NCBI GenBank assembly: GCA_030607875.1
Contig: JAUWJD010000026.1
Span: 1-48,974, forward strand
Origin: Chloroflexota bacterium
GTDB taxonomy: Bacteria > Chloroflexota > Anaerolineae > UBA2200
DNA length: 48,974 nucleotides
Reading direction: 5' to 3'
The notes under the pieces are model-generated. The model made no database searches, was not told the origin of the DNA, and worked only from the letters and a program-made list of their open reading frames with translations. Positions 26,755 through 34,570 of the stretch are shown here, one piece after another. The translations under genes and the position numbers were made by a program. Every line of letters starts with the position of its first letter. Positions within the stretch are counted from its first letter, which is position 1.

Positions 26755-27007
26755 GATCAGGACGAGTAGCTGGGGGAGCTGTTGCAGGGAGAGAGGGTCT
26801 TTGACTGAAAGCCCTCTCAGCGCGAAGCCAGCGAAAACCACCTGAGAGCTGGCTCTGGAAATGCTGGTCGTCTGGCGAGCAGAGTATAGAGTCCCGGAGG
26901 CACCCGTTACCGGCCACAATGAGGATGGCAGACTGCCGCCGTCGAAAATGGGTGGAACCGTGTGAGGGACCCTCTCACCCCTGGGGTGAGGGGGTTTTGT
27001 GTTTGTG
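26755..27007 (+). promoter_or_regulatory. T-box leader of thrS with specifier codon ACC (Thr)
   Basis: The leader has the T-box order of elements. Stem I begins near GACGAGTAGC (26761) with an AG-bulge-like apex CAGGGAGAGAGGG / CCCTCTCAG. The specifier region reads GCGAAAACCACCTGAGAGC, where ACC (26837-26839, Thr) is followed by a purine as expected. Then come AGAGTATAGAG (26881) and a stem III-like CCGGAGG...CCCGTTACCGG. The T-box proper is GGGTGGAACCGTG (26951-26962), with TGGA able to pair with the NCCA end of uncharged tRNA-Thr. It ends in the intrinsic terminator at 26970-26998. Uncharged tRNA-Thr should stabilise the antiterminator and switch thrS on. Known class; boundaries are by eye. 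Confidence 0.9.
26970..26998 (+). terminator. T-box-controlled intrinsic terminator
   Basis: CCCTCTCACCC (26970-26980) pairs with GGGTGAGGGGG (26984-26994), followed by TTTTGTGTTTG. Its left arm overlaps the part that would pair with the T-box sequence in the antiterminator. Confidence 0.88.
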
Positions 27008-27026
27008 AGGCGAAAGGAGATGACAA

Positions 27027-27134
27027 ATGACAGACGACGGCACTGAGACTGAGACCTACAGTGACCTTTTGACATTCGCGGTCACCTACCTTCTGCTCGA
27101 CTGTAAGGAGAGAGAAAATGCCTGGAAAACATGA
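27027..27134 (+). CDS. Threonine-rich small ORF between T-box and thrS (possible leader peptide)
   Basis: 35 codons beginning MTDDGTETETYSDLLT. The ATG at 27027 has AAAGGAG with a 7-base gap, as good a ribosome site as thrS itself. Seven of 35 residues are Thr, four of them within the first ten. It reads through the thrS ribosome site and stops at 27132-27134, overlapping thrS by 17 bp in another frame. It would be translated only when the T-box terminator is read through. It may couple ribosomes to thrS or sense Thr supply a second time. Coding status is unproven; conservation in relatives would decide. Confidence 0.45.
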   Translation: MTDDGTETETYSDLLTFAVTYLLLDCKERENAWKT

Positions 27135-28917
27135 ACATGAACAGGACTATCTACACAGACTGAGGCACTCCGCTGCACACGTGATGGCTCATGCCGTGTT
27201 GGAAAAGTTCCCAGAGGGCACGCTTGCCATCGGCCCGGCGATTGAGGATGGCTTCTACTACGACTTTGATCTGCCTCGGCCGTTGACGCCTGAGGATCTG
27301 GAAGAGATCGAGGCGCGCATGAAGGAGATTGTCGCAGAGGGCTATCCCTTCCAGTACCGCGAGGTCTCTGAGGCGGAAGCGAGGGAGCTTTTTGCCGACC
27401 AGCCCTACAAGTTGGAACTGATTGATGGCATCCTGGTGGGTGGAGTAGATGAGGACGGCGGAGCCTCGGATGAGCCACCTGTGTTGAGCATCTACCAGCA
27501 TGGTCCATTCATTGACCTATGCCGTGGGCCACACGTGGCCGATACCAGGGAGATCAATCCCAAGGGCCTGAAGCTGCTCAGTGTCGCTGGGGCCTATTGG
27601 CGCGGCGACGAGCGGCGGCCCATGTTGCAACGAATCTATGGGACGGCCTGGCCGAACGGCAAGGAACTCGCTGCGTATCTGCACAAGCTGGAGGAGATCA
27701 AACGGCGTGACCATCGCAAGCTGGGCAGGGAACTGGATCTGTTCAGCTCGCACGAAATCGGTGGTGCGGGGCTCATTTACTGGCACCCCAAGGGCGCGCT
27801 GATCCGCGAGATGATCGAGAACTTTTGGCGTGAGGAGCATCGCAAACGAGGGTATGAGATGGTCTACAGCCCTCACATTGGCCGCGTGGACCTGTGGAAG
27901 ATTAGCGGACATTGGGACTTTTACCGGGAAAGCATGTACTCGCCCATGGATATCGATGGCGTCGAGTACCTGCTCAAGCCGATGAACTGTCCCTTCGCCG
28001 TGCTGATATACAAGACCAAGACGCGTTCCTATCGCGACCTGCCGCTGCGCTGGGGTGAGCTGGGCACAGTTTACCGCTATGAACGCAGCGGCGTGCTCCA
28101 CGGCATGTTGCGCGTGCGTGGTTTCACGCAGGACGACGCACACATCTTCTGCCGTCCCGACCAGTTGACGGACGAGATCATCGGTGTGCTGGACCTGGCC
28201 TTCTTCATGCTGCGTACCTTTGGGTACAAGGAATTCGATGTAGAGCTTTCGGTGCGCGATCTGGCCAGGAAGGACAAGTACATCGGCGAAGACAGTGTTT
28301 GGGAGAATGCAGAAGGGGCGCTACACGACGCCTTGAGCACCCGTAAGATGGAGTACAAAGTGATGCCTGGTGAGGCCAAGTTCTACGGCCCGGCCATTGA
28401 CATCAAGATGCGCGACGCTCTGGGCCGTGGCTGGCAAGGGCCGACGATCCAGGTGGATTTCAACTTCCCGGAGCGCTTCGACATGACCTATGTTGGCCAA
28501 GATGGCAAGGAGCACCGCCCGGTGATGGTGCACCGTACAGTGCTGGGCAGCATGGAACGCTTTGTCGGCGGGCTCATCGAGCACTACGCCGGGGCTTTCC
28601 CGGTGTGGTTGTCGCCGGTACAGGCAGAGATCATACCCATCGCCGACCGGCATCACGACTATGCCCGCCAGGTACTCCAGCGCCTCAAGGAAGCTGGGCT
28701 GCGTGCGGAGCTAGATGATAGTGACGAGCGGATGAATGCCAAAGTGCGCAAGGCCCAGTTGCAGAAGATCCCCTACATGCTCATTGTGGGGGACAGGGAG
28801 AGCGAGGCGGGCACAGTCTCGGTGCGCTTGCGTACCGAGGAGAATCTCGGCCCGAAGCCATTGGATGAATTCATCGCCACGGCGCAAGAGGCTGTCGCAG
28901 AGAAGAGGAACATCTAG
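27118..28917 (+). CDS. thrS: Threonyl-tRNA synthetase without TGS domain
   Basis: 599 residues; ATG at 27118 has AAGGAG seven bases upstream. The protein begins directly with the N2 editing domain: HSAAH (H17, H21) and CRGPH (C135, H139) are the four editing residues that clear Ser-tRNA-Thr. The class II catalytic core follows with MNCPFAV (zinc Cys291), motif 2 LRVRGFTQDDAHIF (zinc His342), MVHRTVLG (zinc His472) and motif 3 GSMERFVGGLIEHY. The C-terminal anticodon-binding domain ends in VSVRLRTEENLGPKPLDEF. The usual N-terminal TGS domain of ~60 residues is missing, as in some other bacterial ThrRS; no upstream frame encodes it. It is a single-gene unit under T-box control. Confidence 0.96.
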   Translation: MPGKHEHEQDYLHRLRHSAAHVMAHAVLEKFPEGTLAIGPAIEDGFYYDFDLPRPLTPEDLEEIEARMKEIVAEGYPFQYREVSEAEARELFADQPYKLELIDGILVGGVDEDGGASDEPPVLSIYQHGPFIDLCRGPHVADTREINPKGLKLLSVAGAYWRGDERRPMLQRIYGTAWPNGKELAAYLHKLEEIKRRDHRKLGRELDLFSSHEIGGAGLIYWHPKGALIREMIENFWREEHRKRGYEMVYSPHIGRVDLWKISGHWDFYRESMYSPMDIDGVEYLLKPMNCPFAVLIYKTKTRSYRDLPLRWGELGTVYRYERSGVLHGMLRVRGFTQDDAHIFCRPDQLTDEIIGVLDLAFFMLRTFGYKEFDVELSVRDLARKDKYIGEDSVWENAEGALHDALSTRKMEYKVMPGEAKFYGPAIDIKMRDALGRGWQGPTIQVDFNFPERFDMTYVGQDGKEHRPVMVHRTVLGSMERFVGGLIEHYAGAFPVWLSPVQAEIIPIADRHHDYARQVLQRLKEAGLRAELDDSDERMNAKVRKAQLQKIPYMLIVGDRESEAGTVSVRLRTEENLGPKPLDEFIATAQEAVAEKRNI

Positions 28918-28948
28918 GCAAAAACGCTACGCTGTCGCCGATCTCCTC

Positions 28949-29017
28949 ACCGCAGAGAAAGCCGAGTCCGCGGGGGTTGTTTATGCATCTCGGGCACCTC
29001 GGCGGACTCTGCGGTGC
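28949..29017. repeat. Inverted repeat after thrS
   Basis: CACCGCAGAG (28949-28958) is complementary to CTCTGCGGTG (29008-29017), with further pairing of TCCGC with GCGGA. There is no T tract, so it is more likely an intergenic repeat than a simple terminator. It lies between convergent thrS and comEA. Confidence 0.5.
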
Positions 29018-29065
29018 AAGGTGGCTTTAATCCTGTGAACAACGTCCAAGGACTGGGCTTTGGCA

Positions 29066-29698
29066 CTACTCCACGGTTATCAGATCCTGAATTTGCTTGA
29101 AGATGCCGTCCCCTATGCCGCTTATCTTCTTGACGTCTTCGGGCTTGCGCAAAGGCCCGAGGGCCTGGCGGTAGTCGATGATCCGCTGCGCCAGCACAGG
29201 GCCAATCCCCGGCAGCGTCTCCAGTTCTGCCGCGTTGGCTGTGTTGATGTTGATCCTCTGTTCAGATGGAGAGGACGCTCCTGCGCTAGGTGTGTGAGGC
29301 ACTGCCGTGGACAGCGTAGGGGTGACCTCCTCCGCCCTGCAGGGGACATAGATCTGCTGCTCGTCATACACCCGCTGAGCCAGATTCACACGCACCAGAT
29401 CCGCATCGCTCGTGGCATTGCCGGCTGCGGCGATGGCTTGTTCCACCCGGCTGTTCCAGGGTAGACTGTACACCCCAGGGCGCACCACTGCTCCGGACAC
29501 GTAAACCTTCACCGGTTCTGGCGTAGCAGTCGGCGCGCTGGTCGCAGTGGGCAGCGGTGTCATGGGGTGGATAACAATGGGAGCAGGGGCTGGTCTCCGG
29601 ACAGCAACAAGCGCAACACCCAGGACGATTGAGAACACCAGGCTCGTTGCTGCCACAGCTCTGACGACTTCTGGGCGTCTGGCTAACCACTGACGCAT
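29066..29698 (-). CDS. comEA: ComEA-like DNA-binding competence protein
   Basis: 210 residues. One membrane anchor (about 17-33, AATSLVFSIVLGVALVAV), a Thr/Pro linker, a SLBB domain (about 62-118, VKVYVSGAVVRPGVYSLPWN), a second low-complexity stretch, and a C-terminal double helix-hairpin-helix (about 148-210, ININTANAAELETLPGIGPVLAQRII). This is the ComEA arrangement: the protein holds incoming double-stranded DNA outside the membrane during transformation. The ComEC channel gene is not in the window. It lies 18 bp after the cation transporter gene, so co-transcription is possible although functions differ. Confidence 0.92.
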   Translation of the reverse strand: MRQWLARRPEVVRAVAATSLVFSIVLGVALVAVRRPAPAPIVIHPMTPLPTATSAPTATPEPVKVYVSGAVVRPGVYSLPWNSRVEQAIAAAGNATSDADLVRVNLAQRVYDEQQIYVPCRAEEVTPTLSTAVPHTPSAGASSPSEQRININTANAAELETLPGIGPVLAQRIIDYRQALGPLRKPEDVKKISGIGDGIFKQIQDLITVE

Positions 29699-29716
29699 GA
29701 AACGTCTCCATCCCGC

Positions 29717-31108
29717 TTAGGAGGGCGGGTCTGACGTAGCAGGCTCCACATGCACGGACACGCTCGCGATGTCTGGGCATCCTCTTCGCAGGCGCTCTTC
29801 GACCAGGGTGGCGATGTCGTGGGCCTCGGCGACTGGGAGCTGCTCGTCCAACACGCAGTGCAGGGTCAAAAAGAGCTTGGCGCCTATTTGACGCACTTTG
29901 ACATCATGGCAATCGCGCACCCCAGGTACGTCGCGGGCCAGTTCACGCACGATCCGTTCTCTCTGCGGGTCTTGCAGCGCCTCACCGCACTTGGCATGTG
30001 TGACCGGAGTCGGCTCGATGTGCGTATGGATCTCGGCTACCTCAGGGATCTGCACCTTGATCTCATCCTCCAACATGCTGGCCTGCGCATGCGCCTGGCC
30101 TAGCGTCAGGCCATCTGGCACTTCGAGGTGCAAATCAACAGAGTACTGGCCAGCTATCTCATGGGCGCTGAGATGGTGGATAGGAATATCCAGACCACGG
30201 GCCACTTCTCTTACATCTGCCTGTAGATCGCTGTGTGGCCGATAGGGTGCGCCAGGCTGTGGCTCGACGTGGATGAGGACATCTCGGACCCCATCGAGCG
30301 TTTCTATGAGTCTGCGCTGGGCTTCGTGTGCAATGGAGTGAGCTTGTGCCAAGGGCATGTCCGGCGCAACACGGATGTGCAAATCGAGGTGCACCTCATC
30401 CTCTTGGCCTCGGCTGCGGATGCGATGGTAACTTTGGACACCGGGGATCTGTTGCATGACGGCGGCAACTTGGTCGGTTTCAACTATAGCGGTATCCGTC
30501 AGAATGCGTGCGCTGCTGCGAATGATGTCAACGCCGATCTTGGCAATGATCAGAGCAATGACTGCCGCTATGACAGTGTCTGCCCACAGGTAGCCTATCC
30601 TGACCATAATCAGTCCGGCAACAACCCCCACTGTAACCAGGATGTCGGCACGAGTGTGCGAAGCATCTGCGATAAGGAATTCGCTCTTCAGCTCTCTGCC
30701 ACGCCGTAGTTCGTACCCTGCCGTATACGCGTGCACTGCAATGCTGAAGAACAGCGATGCGAAGCTCCAGAAATTGACTTCGGGCACAATGGGGTTGAGC
30801 AACCGTTGATATGCGTTCTGCAGGATGCTGTAGCAAGTGACGAAGAGGAGCGCCGAGACACTAAGGGTCATCAAAGCCTCGAAGCGCCGGTGTCCGTAAG
30901 GGTGGTCTTTATCGGGCGGCCGTCGCGCGAGGTAGATGGCAGCCAATCCGATGACATTCGTGACTCCATCAAAGAGGGAGTCAAAGCCATCCGCAATGAT
31001 GCTCAGAGAGCCTGTGCTGTAGCCAACCGCAAGCTTGGCCGCGGTGACTACCAGGTTTAGAAGCAGTGTGTATAGGAGTACGGAACGAACAGCAGCAAAG
31101 CTCTCCAT
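29717..31108 (-). CDS. Cation diffusion facilitator with enlarged cytoplasmic region
   Basis: 463 residues from ATG at 31108. The frame extends to 31396, but the extra 96 residues are translated intergenic repeat, so that start is rejected. The transmembrane part (1-205) shows the CDF site: IADGFDSLFD in TM2 (DxxxD) and DASHTRADI in TM5 (HxxxD), the DD-HD set known from FieF/YiiP, which exports Zn, Fe or Cd against a proton gradient. The soluble part has three ZT_dimer-like alpha/beta domains in series (ending HIRVAP... LIHVEPQ, HLEVPD... HTHIEPT and HCVLDE... SVHVEPA), where one is usual, giving 463 residues against about 300. Ribosome site weak (GGGAA). A leader repeat copy starts 21 bp upstream. 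Confidence 0.9.
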   Translation of the reverse strand: MESFAAVRSVLLYTLLLNLVVTAAKLAVGYSTGSLSIIADGFDSLFDGVTNVIGLAAIYLARRPPDKDHPYGHRRFEALMTLSVSALLFVTCYSILQNAYQRLLNPIVPEVNFWSFASLFFSIAVHAYTAGYELRRGRELKSEFLIADASHTRADILVTVGVVAGLIMVRIGYLWADTVIAAVIALIIAKIGVDIIRSSARILTDTAIVETDQVAAVMQQIPGVQSYHRIRSRGQEDEVHLDLHIRVAPDMPLAQAHSIAHEAQRRLIETLDGVRDVLIHVEPQPGAPYRPHSDLQADVREVARGLDIPIHHLSAHEIAGQYSVDLHLEVPDGLTLGQAHAQASMLEDEIKVQIPEVAEIHTHIEPTPVTHAKCGEALQDPQRERIVRELARDVPGVRDCHDVKVRQIGAKLFLTLHCVLDEQLPVAEAHDIATLVEERLRRGCPDIASVSVHVEPATSDPPS

Positions 31109-31128
31109 CTGTTTCCCTGTGTCATTCT

Positions 31129-31395
31129 TACTGCTTCGTGCATCAACAGCCAAAGGGTCCCGCGTTGACGGGATGACTAAACCTCTTTGGTCAGACACTT
31201 GCACCCCGTTCGGGCCGCGAGCCCCCGCCCCGTCAAGCGGGATGAACGGCCTGCCGCCGTCCGTCGCCTCACCGAAGGTGTCGTCCCGAGACAGGGCTGG
31301 CTCCGGAGATGCTGCGCGAGGGCGAGCTGGCCTGCGCTGCGCTCCGGCGCAAGTGCAGGTGTTGCCGTCCCGTCCGGCGGGATAAACGATTATCA
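31129..31395. repeat. Leader-associated repeat, copy 4, split by nested repeats
   Basis: Starts TACTGCTTCGTGCA (31129-31142), continues with AACCTCTTTGG (31180-31190) and ends ACGATTATCA (31386-31395). These are the left, middle and right parts of the 50-bp element, in order, pushed apart by inserted GC-rich sequence. The inserts include short palindromes of the type TCCCG...CGGGATRA at about 31157, 31232 and 31366, and the block 31200-31336 shared with 23061-23199. Confidence 0.65.
31200..31336. repeat. GC-rich repeat block, inverted relative to 23061-23199
   Basis: Shares GCACCCCGTTCGGGCCGC, CCGAAGGTGTCGTCCC, GAGACAGGGC, GGCTCCGGAG and CGCGAGGGCGAG with the reverse complement of 23061-23199, in the same order, with insertions on both sides. 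No gene is supported between 31109 and 31606; 31396-31571 also holds a short direct duplication of GGCATGCAGAGCAC (about 31459 and 31487). Confidence 0.8.
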
Positions 31396-31571
31396 AAACG
31401 GCTGCGTAAGTTCAGCGATCCTGTCGAGCCGTCGCCCGTCGCCCACAGGTGCCCACGGGGCATGCAGAGCACATGCACAGCCAGGGCATGCAGAGCACGA
31501 ACTGCTGACGCAGTACTCTGCCGGAAGTACCGAGATTATAACCCATCTAAGCCATCTACCAAACTCGCTCC

Positions 31572-31600
31572 TTGTTGTGGTGCCGTAGCGCAGGTATAAT
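31572..31600 (+). promoter_or_regulatory. Promoter predicting a leaderless mRNA
   Basis: TTGTTG (31572-31577), 17-bp spacer, TATAAT (31595-31600). The usual start point, seven bases downstream, is G31607, which is the first base of the GTG start codon of the next gene. Confidence 0.65.
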
Positions 31601-31606
31601 GTGATT

Positions 31607-33109
31607 GTGGCACGCAACTTACAGGAGTGTTTAGCTGAATACCCGCGCATTATGCTGGAGGCAATCGCCGAGGGATGGGGCATCTCGCTGACGGACGAGC
31701 AGGTTCCCGAGATTGTGGAGCGCCTTGTCGTGGAGATGACCAACGGGGAGGCGGTGAGGATGGTCCTCGGCCGGCTGAACGACCTCGAGCGGGAAGCGCT
31801 AGCTTATGTTATCCACATAGGCCAGGTCAAAGCCCACGTCCTGGCCCGCAAATGCGGTCACATCCGCCGCCTGGGACCAGGACGGCTGGAGTGGGAGCCA
31901 GCATGGCACAGCCCTGCTTCTGCTACGGAACGGCTCTGGTTTCTGGGGCTGATCTGCCGCGAGTATGGCGTGGATGAGGAGTATCACGGTGAGATGTTCT
32001 TCATCCCGCCGGAGATTCTGACTGTTCTGCCACCGATGCCTTCGCCTGTGCCCATATTCCAACTTGAGCCTGTCGCGCCTCCACGCACTGTGCGTGATGA
32101 TCAGGATGCTCTGGCCCACGACGTCTTTCTTGTCCTCAGCTATTTGCGCAATCACGACGTGCGTGCCAAAAAGGGCGTGCTGGCACAGCATGAACTGGTC
32201 AATCTTCGTCCCAGATTGCGCCACGGCACTCCTCAGCGCTTGAGGTTTCTGCATCACATCTGTGAACAAGCAAGCTTGATACGCAGGGAGGCTGGCACGT
32301 GGCAACCTACTGGCCAGGCAGCCGCTTGGCTCAAAGAGGCTCCGTTGGCCAGACGGCAGGTCTTGTACCGCACGTGGTTGGAGGATGTAAATTGGAACGA
32401 TCTGTGTCTGATGCCTGCTGTGTCTTGCGAAGATACAGGCTGGCGCAATAACCCCATTCTGGCGCGGAAGAGCCTCGCCCATTACTTGCATAGGTGTCCT
32501 CTAGATGTCTGGGTGAGCGTTGATTCCTTTGTGGAATCTATTCATGAGGTGGAGCCAGATTTCCTGCGGCCGGATGGAGACTATGATTCCTGGTACATTC
32601 GCGATGTCCAGACGGGCCAGTACTTGATGGGTTATCGCAACTGGGACAAGGTGGAGGGCACGCTTATTCGCTATCTCTTGGGGCGTCCATTACTGTGGCT
32701 CGGCCTGCTAGCCATCGGATATGCTCAAGAAGGAGAGAAGCCGGATTCCTTCAGGTTGACTGAAGGAGGAGCAGGGATTTTGGAGCTGCGTGAGATGGAG
32801 ACTTCCAAGGTGAAGGGCGTTAGAGACGAAGAGAGCGTCCTGTGCCGCATTGTAGTGCAACCAAATTTCCAGGTTGTTGTTCCACATGAGGCAAGCTGGT
32901 ATGATTGCTTCTTACTGGAGCGTTTTGCACGTTGGCTAGATGAGGAGCAGGGCACAGCACATTATGTGATCGATACGGCTTCCATACGGGCCTCTCTGCA
33001 AAAGGGCATCACCGTCCGGCAGATTCAGGCGTTCCTGCTGCGCGTGACCGGAGGCCAGGTACCACCCCAGGTACTCCGCACCCTGAGATCCTGGGCTCGC
33101 GGAGGCTGA
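31607..33109 (+). CDS. Helicase-associated (Helicase_C_3 / XPB-Ssl2 N-terminal-like) domain protein
   Basis: 500 residues from GTG at 31607 (VARNLQECLAEYPRIMLEAI). The longer choice GTG at 31601 abuts the -10 box and could not be in the mRNA. The C-terminal part matches the helicase-associated Helicase_C_3 pattern: IVVQPNFQVVVPHEA, LLERFARWLDEE, YVIDTASIRASLQKGITVRQIQAFL and PQVLRTLRSWARGG. The N-terminal part, with LNDLEREALAYVI and RLWFLGLICREYG, has winged-helix character. In known relatives this region sits beside an XPB-type DNA helicase, but no helicase motor is present here or next door. Function is therefore open; DNA binding or transcription/repair is a guess from the family. Confidence 0.8.
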   Translation: MARNLQECLAEYPRIMLEAIAEGWGISLTDEQVPEIVERLVVEMTNGEAVRMVLGRLNDLEREALAYVIHIGQVKAHVLARKCGHIRRLGPGRLEWEPAWHSPASATERLWFLGLICREYGVDEEYHGEMFFIPPEILTVLPPMPSPVPIFQLEPVAPPRTVRDDQDALAHDVFLVLSYLRNHDVRAKKGVLAQHELVNLRPRLRHGTPQRLRFLHHICEQASLIRREAGTWQPTGQAAAWLKEAPLARRQVLYRTWLEDVNWNDLCLMPAVSCEDTGWRNNPILARKSLAHYLHRCPLDVWVSVDSFVESIHEVEPDFLRPDGDYDSWYIRDVQTGQYLMGYRNWDKVEGTLIRYLLGRPLLWLGLLAIGYAQEGEKPDSFRLTEGGAGILELREMETSKVKGVRDEESVLCRIVVQPNFQVVVPHEASWYDCFLLERFARWLDEEQGTAHYVIDTASIRASLQKGITVRQIQAFLLRVTGGQVPPQVLRTLRSWARGG

Positions 33110-33192
33110 ATCGCTGCTGTAGAGCCCGCTGGCTCGACAGGAGCCAAAGAACAAACGAGAAGCCTACCCCGATCCCCTGTGGTTTTCCCGGG

Positions 33193-34500
33193 TTACCAAC
33201 CCAGCCTGTTGATATTGCCCCAATCGCCGACCTCGGCGTAGATAATGGCAGCGGTAAAGCCCTGCACGCGATAGGTTCTGCCGTTCCAGTTGGCGTCGAA
33301 TTCGCCTGTGAGCGGTGATCCCAGATCATGCTGACGGGCATATCGAGCGAGTGCGGCATCTGGGTTGTAGGAGAGACCACGCTTGCTCCAGGCTGCGTTG
33401 CGAAGCGTCTCATCCAAAGGCAGGGGAGGAGGCGGGGGTGCAGGCTCCGGTCCCATCTCCTTGACTGCGGCGATCACCGGCAATTCGCGATCCATGCGAT
33501 ACCAGGCATCTTCCATCCATGCTGGGTCGATATGCCCCATCCTCTCACTGGCGATGAGCCAGGGGCACATGGCGAAGAAATAGTCCTCGCCATTGACCCG
33601 CAACCACTCGAACATGGCCACAGTTCGCTCAGCCTGTCCCTCGTAGTTGTAGCCTGGGTAGCGCGGATCCCACTGTTGCCAACCACCCTTGGGCACAAAC
33701 ACACCACCCTCGGTAGAAATGACCGGGATCTGCAAGTTGAAATGCTCCTGTAGCAGCTTGGCCGGCACACGGTGGCCGATCAGCGAATTGTCATCGTCCA
33801 TGATCGTTTTGCCCGGCTGATCTTGCTGACAAATGGGATCGTAAGGGTACTCAAAATGCCATTCGCCGCCGTCGTCGTCGTCGTCGTCTCTGTAGCAGTG
33901 GTCCAGGACCACATCGTGAGCTGCGATCCAGGCCCCGTTGTCGAACACGTTAAAGGCCTCGTTATGAGCATGATCGTCCAGCCACTGAAAAGCGTTGACA
34001 TACCAGGGGATGGAACCGGTCTCAGTCTGTGTGCCACTCTGGGCCAGAGCTGGGAAGGCTGGATACCCGCCTCGCGCAATGATCACTTCGGCATCCTGCA
34101 ACCAGTTTTGCATCACCAATTCCGGGCGGCCACCGCTCTGCCATTCCCCTTCCTGCCACTCGACAGGCAGGTTGGGCTCATTGTTGCACTCGAAGTATTT
34201 CACCCCGAGCTGCACGAGCTCTGAGATCGTCTCCTTTCCTTGCTCGCTCAAGGTTCCTGGGTTAGGCCGAGGGCGATATATGCGGACTATCGGGATGATG
34301 TCGTTCTCCAACAGTGCCCGACAGACGTGTTTCGAGGACCCCCCACCGTTATCGAGCAGCTTGACCCATTGAATATGCATAGCCCGGAGTTCCTCGATCC
34401 ACCAGTGCAGAGTGGAACCGGTGGGATGAAAGATAGAAGGGGACCAGTGAATTCCCCTATGGCTGCCATTGGCTGGCCGGGGATAATCCGTTAGATCCAT
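33193..34500 (-). CDS. Glycoside-hydrolase-like TIM-barrel protein with C-terminal repeat-type domain
   Basis: 435 residues; ATG at 34500 has AGGAG seven bases upstream. The body looks like a clan GH-A barrel: GIHWSPSIF, HIQWVKLLDNGGG, YFECNNEPNLPVEW (NEP, position of the acid/base) and PVISTEGGVFV (Glu at the nucleophile position). A short Pro linker (APPPPPLPL) leads to a ~65-residue tail LARYARQHDLGSPLTGEF... YRVQGFTAAIIYAEVGDW, a small domain seen with extracellular lytic enzymes. No signal peptide is visible, which is odd for such a build. An Asp6 run (DDDDDD) is encoded by six GTC/GAC repeats at 33871-33888. Substrate unknown. Confidence 0.7.
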   Translation of the reverse strand: MDLTDYPRPANGSHRGIHWSPSIFHPTGSTLHWWIEELRAMHIQWVKLLDNGGGSSKHVCRALLENDIIPIVRIYRPRPNPGTLSEQGKETISELVQLGVKYFECNNEPNLPVEWQEGEWQSGGRPELVMQNWLQDAEVIIARGGYPAFPALAQSGTQTETGSIPWYVNAFQWLDDHAHNEAFNVFDNGAWIAAHDVVLDHCYRDDDDDDGGEWHFEYPYDPICQQDQPGKTIMDDDNSLIGHRVPAKLLQEHFNLQIPVISTEGGVFVPKGGWQQWDPRYPGYNYEGQAERTVAMFEWLRVNGEDYFFAMCPWLIASERMGHIDPAWMEDAWYRMDRELPVIAAVKEMGPEPAPPPPPLPLDETLRNAAWSKRGLSYNPDAALARYARQHDLGSPLTGEFDANWNGRTYRVQGFTAAIIYAEVGDWGNINRLGW

Positions 34501-34570
34501 CGCAATGCTCCTTTCTCACCGTGGAGGAAACACGTCTTCACCATGCTTGCGGCCACCACAGAACTTGACC

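Noticed and set aside
26346..26756. Open frame of ~136 residues on the plus strand
   Set aside because: It runs across the rodZ promoter, the whole MITE and the thrS promoter; no family resemblance.
31109..31396. N-terminal extension of the cation transporter frame
   Set aside because: The 96 extra residues are translation of the repeat region; the conserved protein starts at 31108.
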